The notes below the pieces were generated by a model, which had not been told where the DNA came from, did not search any database, and saw nothing but the letters and a program-made list of their open reading frames with translations. 64,000 bases of DNA from Coniochaeta sp. PMI_546 (taxonomy: Eukaryota; Ascomycota; Sordariomycetes; Coniochaetales; Coniochaetaceae): the NCBI GenBank assembly GCA_021432605.1, contig MU271146.1, positions 868,001 through 932,000 on the forward strand, given 5' to 3'. Below are positions 20,906-32,028 of the stretch, piece after piece (the first letter of the stretch is position 1; every line of letters starts with the position of its first letter). The position numbers and the translations under genes were made by a program.

Positions 20906-23900
20906 CTACATCTTGGTGAGGATATAGTTGTACTCTCCACGCGCAAGCTTGACCCCCGTGACACCACCCGTGAGGAGACCGCTGAATACCAGGCCGGCCA
21001 TACCAACAACTTCGCACGCGCCCTTGATCTCGGGGTCTGTTCGTCATTCATCGAGTCAGCAAATTGTTCCTCTTCTTTTTGCAAGCACACTACAAAGTAC
21101 AACCGAGACACATGACGAGTCAAGAAAAAAAAGCTCGTCAAGGAAATAGAAAAATATCATTCAAGGCATGATAGAGAAAAGGGGGAAAAGGGGTTAACTC
21201 ACCGGTCGCCAAGACAGCCCCATCAGTGCCCAGCGTACTAATCAAATCAAACACGCTCCCAAAAGTCCGCAGCGTCGTAAACGCCACGTCCTTGCCCGGA
21301 TAGCTCTCGGTGGTGAACTCGAGCCCGTTGATGGCGCACACGAGGGCAAAGTTGACGATGCCGATGATGCCCTCGAGGACGGCCAGGGCCTTCTCGCGCG
21401 ACGAGGCGGGCACGCCGTCGACCGAGATCTTGCGGATGGCGGCGCGGATCAGCGTGTTGGCGCACCCGAGCAGCCAGCTGATCCAGCGGAGGGCGTAGCC
21501 CGGCTGGGACGGGTCGGTGGGGATGCTGGCGATCTTGGACATGACGCCCAGGCCCAGCTTCCAGTCCATGGCGATGGGGTTGGTGATGCCCACTGCCGCG
21601 CGGTGGGCTGCCAGCAGCCGGGAGAGGTGCTGTGCGCGGTAGGGACGGGAGAGGCCGTGGGTGAGGCCTGGGTAGGGGTGGTGGGCTTGCCGGTGATGGC
21701 TGTGGCCGTGACCATGGTGATGACGGGGGTAACGATGACGGACGGGCTTCTTCTTGTCCTCTTTCGGGGGCGGGTTCTCATCGAGCTCGTCGAATGAGGC
21801 CAGGGCGGAGATGAGATCGACGACACCTTTGAGGCTATTGGTGGTCCAGGCGGTGAGATTCATGAACTTGTTAATGCTCAATAGCTGGCCTGGATCCGTG
21901 ATCTTGCCATCAACGAGGTTGTCATAGCTGAGTGCCGTCAAGTCCGGCGGCGCGCTCCCTGTCATGAGCTTGGAGAAAATGGTTATGGGTACAGCAAGCA
22001 GCATGGCGAGCCCGTCGAGCACGGTAAGATCTGTGCCTCCCGAGATGAACTCTTTGTACAGAGCTGAGAAGATGGGGATGTTGATCTTGTAGTTGATGAA
22101 GCTCTTGAAGTCCTGGAGGATCAGAGAGCCAAGATTGATCAGGCCTACAATCACGGTGCGGATGGCGTCTATGATCCCGATGAGCACGTCGACTCCGAGT
22201 TTTTGCAGCACTTGGCCCACGTTGAGGCTGTCGCCGCCGCCCTTGAAAAGCATCACGAGGTCGTCTGCGAGCGTCTGCATGGTTTCGTTCATTGACTGGA
22301 ACGCCGGCTCGACGAGGTTGACCCAGGCTTGGTACAGCGGGTCGCTGGATTCAGATCCAGGGATGCTGGAAGCAGTGGACGCGCCGCCGTGGTTGAACTG
22401 GTACTTGGCCCAGTTGCCCTTGACAGACGAGACGTTACCTTTCTGCGGCGTGATGATCGGTCCCTGATCTGAGGTGGGATCTGCCGTCTGGCTGGTCAAG
22501 ATGGACGGGTACAGCGCTGTGCGCACCGAAGTTTCCAAGTTGTTGAAGAAGGTGTCCACCTGCTGGCCGATGACGGCGAGGTGGTCTGCTCCGGACTGTA
22601 GGCCGCTGTTGACGACGGCCACGAGTGACAAGTGCGTGGCTTGGATGTCCTTCCAGTTGAAGAGGAACCCCAGCCAGTCGATTATCTTCTGTGCCAGCTC
22701 CAGAACCTCGTCGAGCACCCACGATATCGCCTTGCCAATCTCGGTGAGGCCGTCGATGGCCCACCTCATGATCTGGCCGCCGATATTCACGATGAAGAGC
22801 AGCCCTTTCGTTCCCTGCTCTACAGCCCAGCTCACAAACTTCTTGCCTTGTTTTACCATCCAGTTCCAGGCGTCCTGCGTATCACATCATCAGTATTCAG
22901 AGAATGTTCAGTGAAACCAGTCAGGGCGTATAACTCACCCAAGCCATGTCAACGACGCTGTCGGCATTGCGAATACTTTTGAGGTCATGGCCGCACAGCA
23001 ATCTGCCCAGCGACTTACCGCTCCTGACAGAGCCGGGATTGTGCTCGAGCCTGCGTTCTCTAGGTGACCTCACTATCCGACTGCCGTCCCTCGGGACGGT
23101 GAGTCTCTGCTGATGCAGATTGTGAATTGCCTGTGCCGCCTGTTCAATCTGGTCCGCTGGAACGGTCGTCCCGTCCAGGAGATGGCCTCCTGTCTGCAGT
23201 GGTTGGTTCTGGAGGTCCTTCTTGTGCTGGATGCCCGCGAGTGTGGCGTTCACCTTGAAGGATGGATCGACGGTTACAGGAGTCTTGAATACAGTGTCTC
23301 CGGGAACGTTGTCGATGGTGAACACGTAGCTGGCAATGTCGTCGGTGGGGATGAGCAGGGTCAACACACCGTCATCGTCGGTAGCCAACGGTGTCCCCGA
23401 CGGACCGACGCGGACCGATACTCCATTAACTGTGATGTCGGCCCAGCCGCTGCACTTGAGCAACACACTATAGTTGGTCATTGCGCTGAGAGCTGCGTCC
23501 AGCAAGTTGACATGGACAGTGTAGGACTGAAAGTCGACGTTCTGGGTCAGTGACGGAGTGTAAAAGGGGGTGTTGGTCCAGAGGCCGGAATTGGTGTCCT
23601 GCATCAGCATGCTGAGGTTACCCGAGGCATCAGCAACAATCAGCTGCACACTCGCACCGTCGGTAGATACCAGCGGCGAGAAGATGCCGCCCTGCCCATC
23701 AGGAATCAGGGGCGCTGTCACCATGCCCACCGTAGGATTGGCCGCAGATGCGAGCGCATATCCGACCCCCTTGGCGGCGTTGGCCGCGAAGATGGTCAGG
23801 TCTTGGTCAGACTGTGAAACAAGTAGCTCTACAGCGCCCGTGAACACAGCGTCGCTGGACAGCAGTGTGCCGGGTTGGTTGGTCTTCTCGGCGTCCTTGG

Positions 23901-25028
23901 CGCTCCAGTAGTAGAGGCCGGTTCCGCCCACGAGCAGACAGGTGTAGCTATTTGCATCTACGAAAGTTGCCAGAGATGCAGCTCCTATATGGCCGGTCAG
24001 TACTGTCAGTGTAGATTTGGATGGTGGCGATGCTGTGAGAGTGGGACGGAGACTGGTACATAGGACTTGTTGCTTACCTGGAGGGCACTCAAGTGCGACT
24101 TGGAAGGGAAAGTCGGAGCCGGTTGTACTGAAAAGCAGCTGTGTCGTGTCTGCGGTTCGTTATCAGCGCAATCCTTTCGATTTCGATAGATTCACTTGGA
24201 CATATGTCTAGACTGTAGAGCTCTTACTTTGGATGGTATACAGGCAAAAGTAACCTGGGCCAACTGGTAGATTACCCGGGCTGATGCTAAGAATGGATGC
24301 AGCATTGACGGGCAGAGATATATCAGACATCAGCTGCCAGTTGGCAAATTTGGAGTCAACTTGAACCCGTCCCAGGTCTGTAGACTTGTGCACCTTGTCT
24401 AACGGGACGAAGGAGAGGATGAGCTGGGGGTACACGCCTGCTGCCGTGTCATCACCCTAATTGAGGGAGTGTGTCAGTATGGTGAGGATTTATATACATT
24501 AACCGGTAAAGGAACATGTCAAGAAGGTATGTTAAGTGCTCGGGAGAGTAGATACGTTGTACTGACCATGAAGATCCCAGAGATGCTAGTAGCTCCACTC
24601 CCTGTCCGCGGGATGATATAAGGCGTTAAGTCGAGATCTGGATGTGTGACATCGATCAAGCTGGGCGGGAAGGGCTTCATGACTACAAGGTTCGTCTGGG
24701 CTGCGTCTACGTGACCCGGCTTCTTCATCTTGGTGGTGGGTGAAAGAGCCGCGATGGCGATGTACAGAGTCGAGTCAACAGGGTTCTGCGTAAGGTCAAA
24801 AGCTGTAACGGAACCAGCGGGGAGCTTGAGCATGGCACCAAAGTCCAGCATGACACGCGCCCCGCCGGCGTCCTCCTTGAATACATAGAACTCGCCGTTA
24901 GTGCCCAGGCTGAAGATCATCAGCTCACCGTTCTCATCGCGCACAGTCGAGAAGGCATGCGAATTTGGTACGGCGACGGCAGCCACCTGCTGAGTCATAA
25001 GCTCCGCATCAAAAGTAGCGGTTGCCAT
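20906..25028 (-). CDS. Large unrecognised protein with a central amphipathic-helix region, 1203 aa
   Basis: Six exons on the minus strand: 25028-24567, 24456-24228, 24149-24078, 23984-22939, 22874-21203 and 21036-20906. All junctions are GT-AG, and the total of 3612 nt is in frame. I do not recognise the family. Residues 1-~600 are beta-rich and built of short blocks such as HAFSTVRDENGELMIFSLG, propeller-like in appearance. Residues ~604-680 are strongly helical and amphipathic (WAVEQGTKGLLFIVNIGGQI, AISWVLDEVLELAQKIIDW, LGFLFNWKDI). A His-rich stretch lies at about residues 980-1000. The C-terminus is hydrophobic (VGMAGLVFSGLLTGG) and ends YNYILTKM. There is no classical signal peptide. It is divergently placed, 1.46 kb from the 663-aa gene. 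A membrane-interacting role is only inference from the helices. Confidence 0.78.
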
Positions 25029-26489
25029 GATGTTGAGATGGGTGTCTTATAGTCTAGTGTGTAGACGGGGAGTTGGAAGAAAGGAAGAGATGACTTGGAA
25101 GTGGACAGCAGGTCGACTATATAATGAGTTGTATATGGAAGAAAGGTGCGTATGGAAGGGCGAAGGGCCAGGAGCTGGAGGCAAGAAGAGACTCCCTCTT
25201 CCTGTTGGCACATATGCCAGCGAGAATGGCGAGTCCAGTTGATGTGGTCTGAGGAACTGTAATGTAGCTCTGATTTACACCAACGGGATCTCACATATCT
25301 AGACGTGTTGAGACATGTTCATTCCATTTGTAGACTACATAAGACCGCGCGGACTCATGTACCGACCGTCATAGACACTCCAGCAAGACTTGATGCCGCC
25401 TGCTTCTCATACGCGAAGTTGCACACCCATCTCCAACATCGGTTCGTACTCAGCTGAGTCCGGCATCCAATTGTATATAGGGAACGACATTCACCGGGAG
25501 GTTTCGTATCGGAAGCTAGCTGAGTTAAGCCGTCGTCGATGAGCGTTCCTTGGAACAAGCAACAATATTGTGACTGTACAGCTCGCTAGTTGGAAGCTGA
25601 AGCAACGGTCAGGCAAGCCAACAATGTAACATGTCAGACTGCTGATAGTCGGTCAGCCCTCGGGGCTTCCGGCGCCTTCAAACTAAGGTTACAGTTTCGG
25701 CAGTGCACCTATGTCTACACAGACTTTGGTCTAGACTCGGTATACTTTGAGCTGCAAAGCAAGGGATGAGACATGGTGGGCCAGGACATGCTCCTTGCAA
25801 ACTGTCACATGCAACTAGTGCGCAGTAGTTGAGCTGTGGCACAACGGTAGGCGTCACGCCACGACCAGTCGCACGCCGTCGGAGGTTTCATTTGGAGTCG
25901 GATCGAGCCGCTAGACTACGCGGGTCTTTACTTAGGCTCATGCAACCTTCAGCCCTACGCAAGCCACGATCACCAAATGCAGCCTGTTGCAGGGCGGGGT
26001 ATTGCACACCTCTGTCATTCTTCGAGAGCTGTCATTGCCGTCCATCCGACTCACATGCCTTTGATGAAGCGGTCAAGCCAGGAGAACACTGGGAAAGCTA
26101 TGGCGTGGAATGTTCAGTCTCACATGCACCGCTTCGTCAGGCTGGCCAGACAAGATTCAACGGGGAGCGTCTTCTGTCGTGCATAATGCAACGGCTGGTC
26201 ATCCAAGACAGATGACAGGTTTCGTGGTTTGTATTGGTCTGTCTACACGTTGCTGATCATCTAGCATACCTTAGTCTAAGTCTAAACTATAAAGCATCCC
26301 CATGGCACGCATACACATCCACAACAAAAGGATCAGAGCAGAGACACAGACCCCAAGACCTTTTCTACAAATGCAAGCCCAGAATTAACTGTCTTTCTCC
26401 CAGTTCACTATCCCCCTCCCCGGTTTTCAAAACCACCATTCCAAGTTGTCCTACTTGGACAAGTCAAAAACCTCTTGAACTCGCCCATT
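25029..26489. promoter_or_regulatory. Divergent intergenic region between the 1203-aa and 663-aa genes
   Basis: 1.46 kb separating two head-to-head genes. Only short spurious frames are seen. No promoter motif is assigned, and co-regulation is inferred from the arrangement alone. Confidence 0.4.
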
Positions 26490-29193
26490 ATGCCTCATCA
26501 TCACAAAAAGCCTGTCTCTTCCCTGGGACAGAGCTACTTCACTTCTTCTGGCAATCCCAAATATAACTTGAGTGACCCTGTACTCAAGTCAGCCATTGCC
26601 AGCTTGCCCGATAAGCATCGAGCCCTGGCGATTGAGAACTTCAAGAAGAAGAAGATCACTGCTGGGAGCGACAAGATCCTCGAGGAGCTGGAGCACTACA
26701 AGTCGCCCTTTTCGGAGGAGCAGCGCATCAAGCTCCTCAAGCATCGCCTCCGTGATCCCCATGGCGCTGAAATCAAGCTTGCTACCACTCTGCCCAATGT
26801 AGCTGTACTTGCACCCAGGGTGGCCAAGTCTTCCGACCTTGGTGACGACAACGATCCGACGAGACTGGCTGCGTCAGTGAAGACCCCTACGGGTACTTTC
26901 GACGATGTAGGTTACGTTGCCATCTGCAGTCTTTGGAGCAGATTTGCTGATGTTTTGTGTTCACTTGGATTAGGTCCTTGCCCTCTCACAGGCCTTCCTC
27001 AATGCCTCTTTTGGCTACCTCTGGCAGCTCACTCCAGAGCTACAGAAGATCAACATCAGTAACCAGTTTGGCAGCCTAGTTGCCAATCTGAAGGCCCCGA
27101 AGGTCTCTCTCACCGTTGTTCAGCCCGGACCTCCACTCTGGTACATGAACTTCGACAGCGTTGGAGAACTTACTCTGATCCAGGACAATGTGTACGTGTT
27201 CCTGCCCTTCTCGTGATACTATTCTCTCCGGCCGTGTGATATATGTAGGGCCCCTATATTTAACTAAATACATTCTTACCGTGTGACTAGCCCTACCAAG
27301 ATCTCTACCGCTGGCTGGGTGTTTGTTTTCGCCGTCAATATATCCATGAGCGGTGTCGACCCCAACTCCCCCGCTGGCAAGGCTATTGCCAATCAACTCG
27401 ACAATCCTGGCGACTATAGCATCAGCCAGCTCTATGCGGACTTTACGAGTAAGTATTCACTTTCAAGCGTTTGGCGATGAGTGTGGCCGACCGTAATGGA
27501 AAGCAGCATATGCCAAGTGAGATATGTAAGCGTGTACTGACAATCTGAACCGCAGCGGCCGATATCACGAATCCTCGGTATGTACTTCCCATTGTAGAGT
27601 TGTGGATTGCACTCCACCTATTTCTCTCGTCTTATGCTGCGAATGGTAGTCTTACAAGTATGATAGGTTCGACCTCTGCAACTTCAACGGCTATCAGTGG
27701 CCCAAGGGGATGTTCCTGTACTTCCAAATGTTCATTCTTTCATGGCTGACCAACGCATCCGAGGCCGGTGCGGGCACCATGGCCTACTCGGTGACCACAA
27801 ACAACCCGGGGGCGGCATATCCGAACGCGCCCTCATTCCCTCCTACCGACCTGATCTTCCAGTGTATGCCGTACTACGCACCCGGCCAGACCGCACCGAC
27901 CGAGGGTCTTGGCCCTGCCGGTGACAACAACATGCTTCTGTATCTCGAGATGTCAAATAACACTGCGCCGCCGAAGGAGCGTAGCCTTGCTTACAGCGGA
28001 AATTGGGTGACCCCTTCGATCCCTGCAACCATGTGCATTTCGTCCGACATCTTCTGGAATGATTACCTGCTCAGTAGCACCAACCACCTCGGACCACTGC
28101 TCACTATGATCAACCAGGTCACATGGGTAGAGGCCGTCGACTGCACAGCCGACTACTGGAGCGATAGCTTCTCTTGGACCATTGGCGTCAACTACCCCCA
28201 CCCCGACTCTTTCTGGGACTGGTCACCAAAGTCAGACGGGACCGGCTGGACCTGGTCGCAAACGCAGGGGAAGAATGCCAGGGACCACAGCTCGCCGGGC
28301 TGTGAAGCCCTGTCGTCTGTCACGAGTACGCATGCCCGTCCTTTCTGAAGCCTCGTGTTTTAGCTGCACGAGATCACCAGTGGCTAACTGATATCTTTGA
28401 CATGTAGCTTCATCAACGAACAATATCACTCTGGTTCCGGGCTCCAATATCATCACAGTCTCAGGCGAGACCACCGCGTACCTCACATGCGATGATACAG
28501 TCCTGGGTATCAACAGTCACGGCTGGTAAGCAATGTCACAAACCCTGATCCTGGATTGACAACTGTCAAACTCCTCTACTCTCATGTCTTGCGACAAACA
28601 AATTCGGCTTCCATACCTTTATCACTGTTGGGGACAATCAGCTAACCTCATGATCTCACACATAGGGGCCAGGTGAAGAACGACTGGTCCTTCACCATCC
28701 AGGCAGTCTCCATCCTCAACGGCGGTCTCCAGCTCCAAGTCACCCTGCCCCCGCAGGACAAGGACCTGTGGAACATCTCCACGGACGGCGGTGAGAACTG
28801 GATTGCCACGGGCATGAACCTGTCCGGCAACGCCGACCACTTCGCGTCCTGGCTCGCCGGCTGGAACATCCGCGGACCCGCCAACGAGCTGCAGAACCAG
28901 CTGAACGGGACCGCCAAGTTTGTGTTCCCCGGAGCCGGGACGATGCTGTACAAGAATCCCGTCTTCAACAACGAACATGACATCATGGTCGAGGCACATT
29001 ATAACGGGTGAGTTCCTGCCGACTTTGCCCAAAGTTTCTCTTTCATTCACGACCGCCGCTCTTCAAGCGCGAGACCTACATTCAATCTTCATATGTCTTC
29101 ACTGTTGGTGACAGGGTACTAACGAACTCTTACAGTGTCACTGACTGGCAGGGCCGTAAGCCGGTGAACGCGAGACTGGGTTCTTTCACCTGA
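26490..29193 (+). CDS. Unrecognised multi-exon protein, 663 aa
   Basis: Eight exons: 26490-26906, 26974-27191, 27291-27448, 27556-27577 (a 22-nt microexon), 27667-28325, 28408-28525, 28666-29007 and 29136-29193. All introns are GT-AG and the 1992-nt total is in frame. The last intron has a textbook branch site, actaac. I do not recognise the family. Residues ~1-130 are hydrophilic and Lys/Glu-rich. The remainder is beta-rich, with repeated aromatic strands (ISTAGWVFVFAVNISMSGV, MFLYFQMFILSWLTNA, ITVSGETTAYLTC) and many N-x-S/T sites. No signal peptide is visible. The alternating strand pattern could fit a lipid-binding (TULIP/P47-like) or jelly-roll fold, but that is a guess. It lies opposite the 1203-aa gene and just upstream of a transposon. 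Confidence 0.8.
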
Positions 29194-29565
29194 AACAGAA
29201 CTACCTGATCAAAATCGTTGGGACACTGGGCGTTCAGTCTAGCGATCAACGATGGATTTCCATGCAGTTATTTCTTTTATTCAATGCGAGGTAAAGAGTG
29301 AGATTGTTGGCCCGATATTGACATTTCTGTCTGATGTTGGATATGATCAAGTGAGTGAGACTGACGAGGAGCCTCAGAAGTCTGAATGTGTTGAGATATT
29401 TAGCTGAACGAGAATAATGTGCGGTTTCACGTCGAGGAGGAACAAAGTGACACACGACTTCTAGTACTATCCTACCGTATGCAAAAGTATTGAACGAATG
29501 AGGTATTATCTACTCGTGAAAGTTAGGAGGAACAGTCAAGTTTATGCTTTAATTAAGTCTCGCTG
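29194..29565. other. Flank between the 663-aa gene and the transposon
   Basis: 372 bp of AT-rich sequence with no recognised feature. It ends at the TA target-site duplication (29566-29567). Confidence 0.45.
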
Positions 29566-29567
29566 TA

Positions 29568-29627
29568 AGTTAGTGCACCTATCCTCCGGACACCCCTGTC
29601 TTCCGGACACTCCAAAAATCCACACCG
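29568..29627 (+). repeat. Left terminal inverted repeat of the pogo/Fot1 element
   Basis: 60 bp, identical to the reverse complement of 31366-31425 except at one base (g versus a at repeat position 8). It contains tccggacac twice, at about 29585 and 29602, which could be paired transposase-binding sites. Confidence 0.95.
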
Positions 29628-29651
29628 AAGACTTACACCACTCTATTCAAC

Positions 29652-31274
29652 CTACTCTACCCGCACTACTAGACCTACTACAATACAATCGCCTGCCTCA
29701 CTGGGTATATCTGACTCGCTGGATTCATCTACACTATTTTCAGCCTCCCCAGCCTCCACCTGGGCCCTGTAGATGGCTTCAATATTGGCGAACTTCGAAT
29801 TGGGGCTTGTTTTGACCTTCTTGCGCTTCCTACGCTTCCCAGCCTCAACCTGGGCCTCCAAGGACTTGATCTTCTGTAGGGAGGTAGCCAATTGTATATC
29901 CTTCTCATCAATAGCTTTTTGAACCTTGTAGAATAGTTGACGTCGCGTAGTAATAGGTTGAACTCGGTGGCTTAAAACGTTCAAAGAACGCCTCAAGTCT
30001 TGCGCCTTCTTAGGAGTCGACCACACTGCTAGGGAACCTTCAAACGCGGCTTGAATTGAAGCTGCAGGACTAGCCATTCCAGGAGTACTTGGATTGGCTG
30101 GTTCTGCAGCTGGTTTGTTAGAGTTTTCCAGTAGAAGTGGGCTGAGTAGTGGTTTAGCCATTGTCACTGGCCAAAGACCTGTCGCTTTCCACCCACTGCG
30201 TATATTCTGGCTGGTTAACCCGGCTAGGCGTGCTCTCCGATAGCAGTCAAGGAATCCACGCTTTCCAACAGCTGTAGAATCAGTCAAATTGACTAAGGTA
30301 TTGAGCTCTTTCCTATAGGCTGCCTTGAGTGACGAGAATACTGCTAAATCCAAGGGCTGTAAGACGTGGGAGGTGTGAGGAGGTAGGAAAAGTAGGCGTA
30401 TATTATGCTTGAAACACAGCCACATAAACTCCGTAGTTTCGTGGCTACCGTGGCCGTCTACTATAAGGAGCCGCGGTTCTGGGGTAGCCGGTTGGGTGCC
30501 CGGGATGAAGACCCTTTCCAGCCATTCTACAGCGGTAGAATCAGTAATCCAGCCCTTTTCCGTCGCCGTAAACTGCCAGGGACCGTATGGAGCTAGGTCG
30601 AGTGGAAACCATTGCTGCTGAACTGACTGGCCTTTGAATATAACCAGTGGAGGTAGGTGCTTCCCTGTAGCCGAGATACACTCGACGAAGGAGGTCCAGG
30701 CACGTGAGCCAGGCTGTTTCCTGCGTATTGCTACCTTCTGGCGGCTCCCTAGAACCAAGCCATTGGTTCCCTGACCTTCCATTATCCCTGCCTCATCCAT
30801 ATTCCAGCGGTTCTCCGGCTTGACTGCCTTCATCTCTGGGATCTCGAAGAGCTTGAACCACAGCCTAATAATATCAGTCGTAGCTCCGTTGACGCGCTTA
30901 GAATCGATAGATTTGCTCCGTTGGGTCTTAATTACCGGGTTCCTGCGTAAAAAGCCATCAATCCAGCGTTTGCCGAGTGGTGAGAGGTCTCCTTTAGTAG
31001 CTAAGATCTGGCTAACAAAGGACCTTACTTGCGCGTGGGTTGGTGGAAGGCCTAGTGCAGCCTGCGTCAATATCCACTGCGTCAAGTGGTCTTCCTGGAC
31101 CTTAGAAAGGCGCTGTCGGCCAGAGAAGGCAGTAGACCAAGGTTGGGTGCCGTTGACGCGGTCATGAAGTGTAGCCCTTGGAATTCCCCAGTCGAGAGCG
31201 GCCTTCCGCAAAGACCGGCCTCTTGCGATAGCTTCAAGCGCGGAATTAACGTCATCTTCAGTATATTGCTTCAT
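29652..31274 (-). CDS. Pogo/Fot1 transposase
   Basis: Intact single-exon gene of 540 aa from ATG 31274. Residues ~1-50 form a psq-type helix-turn-helix (YTEDDVNSALEAIARG, WGIPRATLHDRV). Residues ~60-130 form a CENP-B/Tc5-type DNA-binding domain (GLPPTHAQVRSFVSQIL, WIDGFLRRNP). The DDE_1 catalytic domain follows with its three acidic positions visible: D in RWNMDEAGIMEG, D in LLIVDGHGSHE and D in HVLQPLDLAVFSSLK. The C-terminus is a Lys/Arg-rich coiled segment (KRRKRKKVKTSPNSKF). The stop lies only 25 bp inside the left repeat, so the element is compact. No premature stops or frameshifts are seen, so the enzyme may be active (inference). Confidence 0.95.
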   Translation of the reverse strand: MKQYTEDDVNSALEAIARGRSLRKAALDWGIPRATLHDRVNGTQPWSTAFSGRQRLSKVQEDHLTQWILTQAALGLPPTHAQVRSFVSQILATKGDLSPLGKRWIDGFLRRNPVIKTQRSKSIDSKRVNGATTDIIRLWFKLFEIPEMKAVKPENRWNMDEAGIMEGQGTNGLVLGSRQKVAIRRKQPGSRAWTSFVECISATGKHLPPLVIFKGQSVQQQWFPLDLAPYGPWQFTATEKGWITDSTAVEWLERVFIPGTQPATPEPRLLIVDGHGSHETTEFMWLCFKHNIRLLFLPPHTSHVLQPLDLAVFSSLKAAYRKELNTLVNLTDSTAVGKRGFLDCYRRARLAGLTSQNIRSGWKATGLWPVTMAKPLLSPLLLENSNKPAAEPANPSTPGMASPAASIQAAFEGSLAVWSTPKKAQDLRRSLNVLSHRVQPITTRRQLFYKVQKAIDEKDIQLATSLQKIKSLEAQVEAGKRRKRKKVKTSPNSKFANIEAIYRAQVEAGEAENSVDESSESDIPSEAGDCIVVGLVVRVE

Positions 31275-31365
31275 AATTGATTGATCAAACACCTAGTAAA
31301 ATATCAGCTTAATTGGCCTTGTTTTGATGGAGATATTCAAGATTGAAGGTGGTGGGTGGAAAAAG

Positions 31366-31425
31366 CGGTGTGGATTTTTGGAGTGTCCGGAAGACAGGGG
31401 TGTCCGGAGGATAGGTGTACTAACT
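31366..31425 (-). repeat. Right terminal inverted repeat of the pogo/Fot1 element
   Basis: 60-bp inverted copy of 29568-29627 with one mismatch. It abuts the TA duplication at 31426-31427. Confidence 0.95.
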
Positions 31426-31427
31426 TA

Positions 31428-32028
31428 AGTCAACCAAGGTCTGGGCTATATACCTCTTAACATCTTAACAATCTTCCAAGCGTCAAAATTGCACAAATTC
31501 AGCTCTTAGTATATTAAGCGGAGAAGCCATCATTGTCACATGATTGACATCGATAAGAAGGAGAGTATGTCCTTATTGCTGTTTACGATAATAATTATCA
31601 TCTCTTTTTTTGGGGCAAGACTTAAGACGGAGACTACTTACTCCACTCTAAAGGCCATATTCTCGAGGCGAAGTAAGACACCGCCTCATTCTTAAAATGC
31701 ACGTCATCTCGTAACACCGAAAACGAGACCGAGACCGATAGCGAAAGCTCATCGGGCATTGCTACGAGGTCCACTCGCTTCAAAGTCTCACTATAAGTCC
31801 TTGCCTTATTCACTAGAAATAGTAGACATTTGCTGAAATTTCAACACAACTGACTATTATATCTCTCTTCGTCAACGAACTCACACTTGACGCGGATTTC
31901 ACTCTCGACTCTTGTATCCAGACAGCGGTATCAAGCAGTAATCGAACAAATTCTCTTTCTTTGAGCACCTAGTAGTTCTTATCGAAGAGCCATCTCGAGC
32001 GAATCAACTACATCTTCTCTCGATCAAA
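31428..32028. other. Intergenic region upstream of the 353-aa gene
   Basis: About 600 bp, AT-rich near the transposon and pyrimidine-rich near the next start (a probable leader). No defined site is seen. Confidence 0.4.

Larger units (their letters stand above)
29568..31425 (-). mobile_element. Fot1/pogo-type DNA transposon, complete
   Basis: A 1858-bp element bounded by 60-bp terminal inverted repeats (29568-29627 and 31366-31425). The repeats differ at one base, and TA duplications flank the element at 29566-29567 and 31426-31427. It contains one uninterrupted transposase gene. TA targeting, size and transposase domains place it in the Tc1/mariner superfamily, pogo/Fot1 branch. Near-perfect repeats and an intact gene suggest recent insertion. 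It sits in a region of unrecognised and paralogous genes, 375 bp past the end of the 663-aa gene. Confidence 0.95.
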
